DNA from: Streptococcus sp.
GTDB lineage: Bacteria; Bacillota; Bacilli; Lactobacillales; Streptococcaceae
DNA: 7,269 bases
Assembly: GCA_030825825.1 (NCBI GenBank)
Contig: JAPJPE010000060.1
Span: 1 to 7,269 of the forward strand
Direction: 5' to 3'
Shown here: positions 1 to 4,625 of the stretch, piece by piece
How positions within the stretch are numbered: position 1 is the stretch's first letter
Layout of the letters: the number at the start of each line of letters is the position of its first letter
Made by a program: the position numbers and the translations under genes
The notes under the pieces: model-generated
Database searches by the model: none
The model's input: only the letters and a program-made list of their open reading frames with translations
Told to the model about the DNA's origin: nothing

Positions 1-44
1 GACGACGAAATCGAATTCTAACGAATGACCGATTTCTGTCCCAC
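1..44 (-). repeat. Partial GTGGGAC hairpin element downstream of the ABC operon
   Basis: On the minus strand this AT-rich stretch reads GTGGGAC (44-38) followed by an imperfect hairpin. GAAATCG (36-30) pairs with CGATTTC (13-7), and an inner ATTC/GAAT pair surrounds GTTA. A GAC/GTC pair can extend the stem outside an unpaired A. The window ends before the expected complement of GTGGGAC would appear. From memory, similar GTGGGACAGAAATCGG sequences recur between genes in many streptococci, so I call it a partial interspersed repeat. It starts 12 nt after the ATPase stop and could also serve as a 3' end or terminator structure. No U-tract is visible inside the window. Confidence 0.5.
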
Positions 45-55
45 TCTCTTTTATT

Positions 56-859
56 TTATCCTAAGACCAATTCATCACTAACCAGAGTTTCACCACTGTT
101 TTGTTGGAAGAGGCGCATCAAATCTTCAACCGTTAGGTTTTTCTTTTCTTCTCCTTTGACGTCGACAACGATCTTGCCTTGGTAGAGCATGATCAAGCGG
201 TTGCCGTATTCGATAGCATGGTTCATATCATGCGTAATCATCAAGGTTGTCAAATCATGGCTTTCCACGATCTTTTGTGTCAATTCCATAACCATTTCAC
301 TAGTCTTGGGATCAAGCGCTGCGGTATGTTCATCCAGAAGCAAGAGTTTAGGCTTGACCAAGGCTGCCATGACCAAAGTCAAAGCTTGACGTTGCCCACC
401 AGATAGATATTGGGTATCGACTTTGAGGCGGTTCTCTAGACCAATATTCAGTTCCTTCAAGGCTTCACGGAATAACTCGCGATCTTTCTCCCGAACTCCC
501 CAGCCTAAACCACGAGATTTCCCACGACGTTGGGCAATCGCCATATTTTCTTCAATAGTCAAACGAGAAGCCGTCCCCATCTTAGGATCTTGGAAGACAC
601 GCGCAATATCTTTCGCACGCTTCCGAACACTCGTATTTTTGATGGAGTTACCTTCTAGCAAGATATCCCCTTCATCCACGACTAGATTTCCTGCCAAGAT
701 GTTCATCAAGGTTGATTTTCCAGCTCCATTTCCACCGATGACCGAAATGAAGTCCCCTTCTTCTACTTGGAGATCCAAGCCTTTTAAGACGTGGTTTTCA
801 TTAACCGTTCCTGCTTCAAATGTCTTATGAATGCCTTCAATTGATAATAATGTTGCCAT
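56..859 (-). CDS. trpZ: ABC transporter ATP-binding protein, TrpZ-like
   Basis: This 267-residue cytoplasmic ATPase would power an amino-acid importer with the two genes upstream of it. All nucleotide-binding motifs are intact: Walker A GGNGAGKST at about 42-50, Q-loop glutamine at 90 (FQDP), signature LSGGQRQ at 152-158, Walker B LLLLDE at 172-177, D-loop ALDP at 181-184 and switch histidine at 210 (ITHD). Walker B is followed by HTAALDP where many ABC ATPases have PTxxLD; I believe this is normal for the family that pairs with BPD_transp_2 permeases. The ATG is preceded by AGGAG at 7-nt spacing. It is the last gene of the operon, 9 nt after the permease stop. The ABC ATPase call is certain. 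The Trp specificity rests on the binding protein and on family knowledge. Confidence 0.9.
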   Translation of the reverse strand: MATLLSIEGIHKTFEAGTVNENHVLKGLDLQVEEGDFISVIGGNGAGKSTLMNILAGNLVVDEGDILLEGNSIKNTSVRKRAKDIARVFQDPKMGTASRLTIEENMAIAQRRGKSRGLGWGVREKDRELFREALKELNIGLENRLKVDTQYLSGGQRQALTLVMAALVKPKLLLLDEHTAALDPKTSEMVMELTQKIVESHDLTTLMITHDMNHAIEYGNRLIMLYQGKIVVDVKGEEKKNLTVEDLMRLFQQNSGETLVSDELVLG

Positions 860-868
860 ACTTTTCTC

Positions 869-1762
869 CTACTTATTTCCTAGCTTCAATCCGCGAATAC
901 GAAGACGTTTTTGCGCCTCAGGAGCGAACAAGACAATCGCGAGCAAGATCGCATTGAAGAGACGAACCATATTTTGATCGAGATTTGGGATCTCGTAAAT
1001 ATTTAAGATAATCAAACGGTAAACAATGGCTCCAACCCCGATGGAAAGCAAGCGCCAACCAATAGTCAATTCGTGAATCAAAACCTCAGCGATAATCACC
1101 GCACTCAAGCCAACCACGATCGTCCCTGTCCCAGAAGTCACATCTGAGAAACCATCATTTTGAGCAAACATAGCGCCACACAGAGCAATCAATCCATTTG
1201 AAATCATGTAGCCCAACATCTTCATGTTATCTACATTGACCCCATTAGCCTCACTCATTGGGATGTTATCACCTGTCGAGCGCAAAACCAAGCCAAGTTG
1301 CGTCTTCATTAGGAGGGTCAACAAGATACAGACGATGATCAAGCAGGAAATACTAATCAAAAAGACAGCTTCTTCATTAGAAAGTCCAAATTTCATGACA
1401 CTCTTGAAAATGGTACTGGCATCGCCAATAGAGAGATTGGGAACTCCCCCCATGATTTTGATATTGATAGAGTAGAGACCCGTCAAAGTGACAATCCCTG
1501 TCAAGAGGGCTGGAATTTTCATTTTTGTATGGAGAATCCCAGAGACCAAGCCTGCAATCATCCCTGCAAAAAAGCCCAACAAGGTTGCAATCCAAGGGTT
1601 TCTTCCCGCTTGAATTTGTGAGGCTACAACTGCTGCCCCAAGTGGAAAGGCTCCTTCTGCCGTCATATCGGCAATATCTAAAATTCGAAATGTTAAGTAA
1701 ACACCGATCGCCATGATCGACCACAATAAACCTTCTGATAAACTTGATAAAACGAAATTCAT
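869..1762 (-). CDS. trpY: ABC transporter permease, BPD_transp_2 type, TrpY-like
   Basis: This is a 297-residue integral membrane permease of the LivH/RbsC-like superfamily, found with COG2984-type binding proteins. It has about eight hydrophobic segments, roughly at 8-28, 36-50, 58-78, 84-104, 133-152, 183-200, 212-230 and 238-256, plus one near 268-281. The cytoplasmic coupling loop is visible at about 160-185: LRSTGDN, then a SEANGVNVDNMKMLGYM stretch, the family's usual position for contact with the ATPase. The C-terminal tail is basic (QKRLRIRGLKLGNK), as expected inside the cell. The start is an ATG after a perfect AGGAGG. The gene lies 10 nt after the binding-protein stop and 9 nt before the ATPase, so the three are almost certainly co-transcribed. 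No damage or unusual composition is seen. Confidence 0.9.
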   Translation of the reverse strand: MNFVLSSLSEGLLWSIMAIGVYLTFRILDIADMTAEGAFPLGAAVVASQIQAGRNPWIATLLGFFAGMIAGLVSGILHTKMKIPALLTGIVTLTGLYSINIKIMGGVPNLSIGDASTIFKSVMKFGLSNEEAVFLISISCLIIVCILLTLLMKTQLGLVLRSTGDNIPMSEANGVNVDNMKMLGYMISNGLIALCGAMFAQNDGFSDVTSGTGTIVVGLSAVIIAEVLIHELTIGWRLLSIGVGAIVYRLIILNIYEIPNLDQNMVRLFNAILLAIVLFAPEAQKRLRIRGLKLGNK

Positions 1763-1772
1763 CTCAAACCTC

Positions 1773-2750
1773 CTATTTTTCTACCTTCAACGAGCTAATA
1801 TCAATTCCTAGTTCTTTCGCCATCTCTTTATTGGTATGCAATTCTAATTTTTCAGGTGTTTCAACTGCGACTTTTCCAGGTTTCTCGCCCTTCATGATGC
1901 GAATAGCCATCCGAGCAGCTTGTCTCCCCAATTCCTCATAATCGGTACCAAAGTTGTACAAACCACCAGTGGCCACCATCTCAGCAGATCCACCAAAAAC
2001 GGGCACCTTATGGCTGATAGAAACCTGTTTGACAGTGTCCATTGTAGAAGAGATAATATTGTCCGTCGGAACAAAGACGATATCTGCCTCTGACATGATG
2101 CTGTCTGCTGCAGCTTTCACATTGTTACTATCGAGAATTGTTTTTTCAACCACTTGATAGCCTTTAGCTTCTAGGATCTTCTTCGCATTGTCTTTTTGGA
2201 CGACGGAGTTAGGCTCACTTTGCGTATAGAGAATCCCAACTGTTTTCGCCGTTGGAAGCACTTGCTTAATCATGTCTACCTGTGTAGCGATCGCATCTTC
2301 TGACTGGTCACTTGTCCCTGTGATATTGCCACCTGGTTCTTTCAAGTTTTTCACCAATTTCGCTGCCAATGGGTCGGTCACAGCTGAGAAAACAATAGGT
2401 GTTGATTTAGTGGTATTAGCCAAACTTTGTGCGGAAGGGGTTGCAATCGCAAAGACTAGATCACTTTCTTCTGCCAATTGTTTAGAAATATTTTTCAGAT
2501 TTCGTTGCTCCCCTTGAGCATTTTGGAAATCGATCTGAATATTTTTCCCATCTACATAGCCCTCTTTCTTCAACTCCTCGATAAAGCCTTTTCGTGTCGC
2601 ATCAAGCGACTTATGGGTGATGTACTGGGAAATCCCAATTCGAAAGACATTCTCTTTTTTAGTATCCTTTAGGTGGTGTAAGGTCACCAATGATGTTAAC
2701 AGAAGTCCTACAACCAGGACAGGTGCTAGCAATTTTTTCACTACTTTCAT
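1773..2750 (-). CDS. trpX: ABC transporter substrate-binding protein, TrpX-like (PF04392/COG2984)
   Basis: This 325-residue extracellular binding protein is the first gene of the ABC operon. Residues 1-6 are basic (MKVVKK) and 7-25 form one hydrophobic segment. There is no lipobox and no cysteine anywhere in the protein, so it would be held by an uncleaved signal anchor or be secreted, not lipid-anchored. Family-type motifs follow: RIGISQY (37-43), IATPSAQ (102-108), SAVTDP (122-127), NITGTSD (142-148), FVPTDN (226-231) and GTDYEELG (268-275). I chose the ATG at 2750 because AGGAG (2762-2758) sits 7 nt upstream; an in-frame TTG at 2780 falls in the terminator U-tract. From memory, a pneumococcal member of this family was crystallised with L-Trp. 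Family confidence is high; the ligand (Trp versus Phe/Tyr) is inferred. Confidence 0.88.
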   Translation of the reverse strand: MKVVKKLLAPVLVVGLLLTSLVTLHHLKDTKKENVFRIGISQYITHKSLDATRKGFIEELKKEGYVDGKNIQIDFQNAQGEQRNLKNISKQLAEESDLVFAIATPSAQSLANTTKSTPIVFSAVTDPLAAKLVKNLKEPGGNITGTSDQSEDAIATQVDMIKQVLPTAKTVGILYTQSEPNSVVQKDNAKKILEAKGYQVVEKTILDSNNVKAAADSIMSEADIVFVPTDNIISSTMDTVKQVSISHKVPVFGGSAEMVATGGLYNFGTDYEELGRQAARMAIRIMKGEKPGKVAVETPEKLELHTNKEMAKELGIDISSLKVEK

Positions 2751-2757
2751 TTTTTGA

Positions 2758-2762
2758 CTCCT
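2758..2762 (-). promoter_or_regulatory. Ribosome binding site deciding the trpX start
   Basis: AGGAG lies 7 nt upstream of the ATG at 2750. Nothing comparable precedes the in-frame TTG at 2780, so this site fixes the start 10 codons downstream of the longest open frame. Confidence 0.85.
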
Positions 2763-2777
2763 TTTCTGCAAAATAAA

Positions 2778-2811
2778 CAAAAAATCCGCTTAGATGATTC
2801 TCTAAACGGAT
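2778..2811 (-). terminator. Intrinsic terminator in the trpX leader (attenuator)
   Basis: On the minus strand an 11-bp stem (2811-2801 with 2794-2784, one G-U pair) closes a 6-nt loop. Six T follow, the first shared with the stem. The terminator lies between the operon promoter and the trpX ATG, 28 nt before the ATG. It must therefore be conditional, or the operon would not be expressed. Its 5' arm can instead pair with an upstream strand (see the antiterminator feature). Confidence 0.85.
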
Positions 2812-2855
2812 GCTTGAAATTCTCCAACAAGTTACAAAACCTCGGTCCATTTAGA
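2801..2855 (-). promoter_or_regulatory. Antiterminator pairing competing with the leader terminator
   Basis: UCUAAAUGGA (2855-2846) can form 10 continuous pairs (one U-G) with UCCGUUUAGA (2810-2801), which is the 5' arm of the terminator. Part of the same strand (2850-2843) is otherwise held in hairpin C. Hairpin C would therefore act as an anti-antiterminator. This is read from complementarity only. Confidence 0.6.
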
Positions 2856-2950
2856 TACTAGCTCTATGGACCATCATCAAAAATCTTAGCCACATAGATA
2901 CAAACAAATTGCTTGGGTTGTTTGCATCCATGAGATCATGTCTACAAACA

Positions 2951-3004
2951 CTATCTAAAGTAGCTAAAGTAGAATTTTTGAATAGAAATGGCTTGTTGTT
3001 TCAT
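2951..3004 (-). CDS. Putative aromatic-rich leader peptide
   Basis: A 17-codon open frame begins about 28 nt after the predicted transcription start and encodes MKQQAISIQKFYFSYFR. Five of its last eight residues are Phe or Tyr, and there is no Trp. Its stop codon directly abuts the first leader hairpin (2950), which is where a ribosome-controlled attenuator would place it. Part of the aromatic run comes from an exact tandem 9-mer, CTACTTTAG twice (2972-2955). The weak point is translation: only a poor purine stretch (AAAGAAAG, well upstream) could act as a ribosome binding site. A short frame like this can occur by chance. I call it plausible, not established. Confidence 0.4.
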   Translation of the reverse strand: MKQQAISIQKFYFSYFR

Positions 3005-3037
3005 GTTTATTTTCTGCTTTCTTTATTTATGGGTATT

Positions 3038-3066
3038 ATCTTACCGTAATTTATTTTTGATGTCAA
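3038..3066 (-). promoter_or_regulatory. Promoter of the trpXYZ-type operon
   Basis: A consensus -35 TTGACA (3066-3061), a 17-nt spacer and a -10 TAAGAT (3043-3038, 4 of 6 consensus) lie on the minus strand. Transcription would start near 3031. The promoter follows the upstream gene's terminator, so the ABC operon is an independent unit. Confidence 0.8.
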
Positions 3067-3068
3067 GA

Positions 3069-3102
3069 CTATTTCAGAAATTTTTGAAATTTTTTGAAAA
3101 TT
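3069..3102 (-). promoter_or_regulatory. Overlapping CodY-box-like motifs upstream of the trpX promoter
   Basis: Against the CodY consensus AATTTTCWGAAAATT, the segment 3102-3088 matches 14 of 15 positions. Two further windows match less well: 3092-3078 (12 of 15) and 3083-3069 (11 of 15). They overlap each other and end just upstream of the -35 (3066). CodY is a branched-chain-amino-acid-responsive repressor of nitrogen and amino-acid genes in low-GC Gram-positives. The AT-rich background inflates the weaker matches. The same A-tracts, spaced about one helical turn apart, could alternatively act as an UP-like element or bend. Confidence 0.55.
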
Positions 3103-3119
3103 CAACTGGTCCTGACAAG

Positions 3120-3153
3120 AAAAAAACAGAGGCTGGAACACATCCAGGCCTCT
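3120..3153 (-). terminator. Intrinsic terminator after the CNNM/CorC gene
   Basis: AGAGG and CTGGA (separated by a bulged C) pair with TCCAG and CCTCT around a TGTGT loop, followed by G and seven T. The hairpin begins 5 nt after the stop codon and separates this gene from the ABC operon. Confidence 0.88.
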
Positions 3154-3158
3154 ATTTT

Positions 3159-4508
3159 CTAATCTTCTTTTGATTTAGTTTCTTCATCTTCCTCGACGAT
3201 TTCAGAAATTTCAACTTTCACCTTCGTCACACGACCATTTTTTACTTTGTCATTTGTCAAAATGAGGTGTTTCTTTTGACTATCGACTTCACAGCTGAGT
3301 CGCTCTTTCAAGGTTGGAATTCGCCCAACCTCTGTCAGATAATACCCTGCAATGGTATCCACATCATCACTTTGCAACTCAACATCAAAATATTCGTTAA
3401 AGTCATTTAGTGACATGGCTCCTTGTACGACATAGGTATTGTCCGCAATTTCAAAGACATCAATTTCTGCTTTGTCAGTCTCATCGTCAATTTCACCGAC
3501 GATTTCTTCCAAGAGGTCTTCAAGAGTAACCAAACCAGACATCCCACCATATTCATCAAGCAGAATGGCCATTTGATTTTGGGTATTGCGCAATTCCTTC
3601 AAAAGATCATCCACAAAAATGGTCTCTGGAACAAACAAAGGTTCTTGTAAAATCTTTCTTAAGACAATATTATCAAAGCCATTGATAAATCCTTCGTTCA
3701 AGAGACGTTTGGTATGGATGAGACCGATGACATTGTCCTTGTCATCATCATAGACAGGAATCCGTGAAAAGTTTTGCTTAAGGATACTTTCAATGATTTC
3801 TTTGGTATCATCATTGATATCAACCATGAAGGCATCTGTCCGTGGCACCATGACTTCACGCGCTACCATTTCATCTAATGAAAAGATCCCTTGGAGCATC
3901 TCAATCTCGTCCGCATCTAGTGTTGCTTCACTATTGGTCAGCATATACTCGATTTCATCCCGCGTCATCTTTTCATCCGGATCATCGAATTCCATTGGCG
4001 TGATACGGCTCAAAAGGTTGGTCGACGCTGAAAGCAACCAAACAAAGGGGCTAACAATTTTTCCTAATAAAATGACAATCGGAGCCGTTCGAACAGCTAA
4101 CTCATCTTTCAGGTTCATAGCGATTCGTTTCGGATAGAGTTCCCCAAATACGATCGAAATATAAGTCAAAAACGCTAGAGATAAAAAGCTTCCAGCTGCA
4201 ACAGCCGTTTTAGTATTGCCCATCCATCCAGCAATAACATGACCAAGGCTATCTGCAAGACTCGCCCCAGATAAGATGGTAATCAAGGTGATCCCCACCT
4301 GAATAGTGGATAAAAAATGGTTGGGCTGTTCCAAAACGCTAAGAAGACGAATGTATTTTTTATCTCCTTCTTCAGCCTTTTGCACTACACGAGAACGATT
4401 CAACGATACCATTGACATTTCGGTTGCCGAGAAAAAGGCGTTCAATAATGTCAAAACAATCAATAAAATAAATTCCAGTAAAATTTCCTGACTGCCAGGG
4501 TCTTCCAT
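3159..4508 (-). CDS. HlyC/CorC family (CNNM-CBS-CorC_HlyC) membrane protein
   Basis: This 449-residue membrane protein belongs to the CNNM/CorC family, whose characterised members act in Mg2+ (or Na+/Mg2+) transport. Domains in order are: a CNNM (DUF21) membrane domain at about 8-195 with hydrophobic segments near 8-28, 66-86, 103-121 and 138-160 and the conserved GELYPKR at 122-128; a CBS pair at about 215-340 (VPRTDAF, then a GLVTLEDLLEEIVGEIDDE end); and a CorC_HlyC domain at about 350-435. The acidic tail EEDEETKSKED is cytoplasmic. The ATG at 4508 is preferred because GGAGG lies 9 nt upstream; a start at 4568 would precede the promoter -10. Function is a family assignment; annotations as haemolysin in this family are historical. 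It is single-gene, with its own promoter and terminator. Confidence 0.9.
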   Translation of the reverse strand: MEDPGSQEILLEFILLIVLTLLNAFFSATEMSMVSLNRSRVVQKAEEGDKKYIRLLSVLEQPNHFLSTIQVGITLITILSGASLADSLGHVIAGWMGNTKTAVAAGSFLSLAFLTYISIVFGELYPKRIAMNLKDELAVRTAPIVILLGKIVSPFVWLLSASTNLLSRITPMEFDDPDEKMTRDEIEYMLTNSEATLDADEIEMLQGIFSLDEMVAREVMVPRTDAFMVDINDDTKEIIESILKQNFSRIPVYDDDKDNVIGLIHTKRLLNEGFINGFDNIVLRKILQEPLFVPETIFVDDLLKELRNTQNQMAILLDEYGGMSGLVTLEDLLEEIVGEIDDETDKAEIDVFEIADNTYVVQGAMSLNDFNEYFDVELQSDDVDTIAGYYLTEVGRIPTLKERLSCEVDSQKKHLILTNDKVKNGRVTKVKVEISEIVEEDEETKSKED

Positions 4509-4517
4509 GGATACTTT

Positions 4518-4522
4518 CCTCC
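4518..4522 (-). promoter_or_regulatory. Ribosome binding site deciding the CNNM/CorC start
   Basis: GGAGG is 9 nt upstream of the ATG at 4508. The longer open frame to 4568 would begin upstream of the predicted -10 box (4545-4540) and transcript start, so it cannot be the main start. Confidence 0.8.
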
Positions 4523-4539
4523 AGTATATAATATCGTAT

Positions 4540-4548
4540 ATTATACCA
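4540..4548 (-). promoter_or_regulatory. TGn-extended -10 promoter of the CNNM/CorC gene
   Basis: TGG followed by a perfect TATAAT (4545-4540) forms an extended -10, with no good -35 at 17 nt. Transcription would start near 4533, giving a leader of about 25 nt. A short perfect inverted repeat, TATAATAT-ACG-ATATTATA (4545-4527), overlaps the -10. Confidence 0.75.
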
Positions 4549-4598
4549 CAAAATATGAGAGCCTGCATTCTTCTATGTCATTTTCTTTTTTCACCATC

Positions 4599-4625
4599 AA
4601 AAAATCAGGACCAGGTCCTGATTTT
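4599..4625 (-). terminator. Intrinsic terminator of the Mga-like gene
   Basis: An 11-bp perfect stem (4625-4615 with 4611-4601) with loop CTG runs straight into six T. The first two bases of its 5' arm belong to the mga TAA stop codon, so gene and terminator overlap. Confidence 0.9.

Larger units (their letters stand above)
2778..3031 (-). ncRNA. 5' leader of the trpXYZ-type operon, predicted transcription attenuator
   Basis: This leader of about 250 nt runs from the predicted start site near 3031 to the terminator. Helices found by eye, in order: A (2950-2943 with 2926-2919, plus an inner 4-bp stem 2940-2937/2932-2929 across a GA/GA internal loop); B (2932-2918 with 2907-2893, 15 continuous pairs including two G-U, 10-nt loop); C (2873-2866 with 2850-2843, 8 bp including a U-G closing pair); and the terminator D. 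A and B share a strand and exclude each other. C and the antiterminator also exclude each other. No T-box consensus (AGGGUGGNACCGCG) or Stem I is visible, and I do not recognise a known riboswitch class. The sensor is unknown; a leader peptide is one candidate. Confidence 0.7.

Noticed and set aside
2751..2780. N-terminal extension of trpX from the TTG at 2780
   Set aside because: The TTG lies in the terminator U-tract and has no ribosome binding site. The ATG at 2750 has AGGAG at 7 nt.
2659..2850. 63-codon minus-strand frame overlapping the leader and trpX start
   Set aside because: It runs through the terminator hairpin and out of frame into trpX. It has no ribosome binding site and is not recognisable as a protein.
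2843..2860. Possible T-box sequence: UGGACCGAGG resembles part of AGGGUGGNACCGCG
   Set aside because: The match is partial, with a missing base. The UGGA lies inside a helix, not in a bulge, and would fit a U discriminator, which is not expected for Trp, Tyr or Phe tRNAs. No Stem I or specifier loop is visible upstream.
2886..2939. Alternative leader frames with a Trp codon: 18 codons at 2939-2886 and 15 codons at 2895-2851
   Set aside because: Neither has a ribosome binding site, each has only one Trp codon, and both sit inside leader helices. I keep them only as less likely alternatives to the 3004-2951 frame.
4509..4568. N-terminal extension of the CNNM/CorC protein from 4568
   Set aside because: It lies upstream of the predicted TGn-extended -10 and transcript start. 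The ATG at 4508 has a strong ribosome binding site and fits the family N-terminus.
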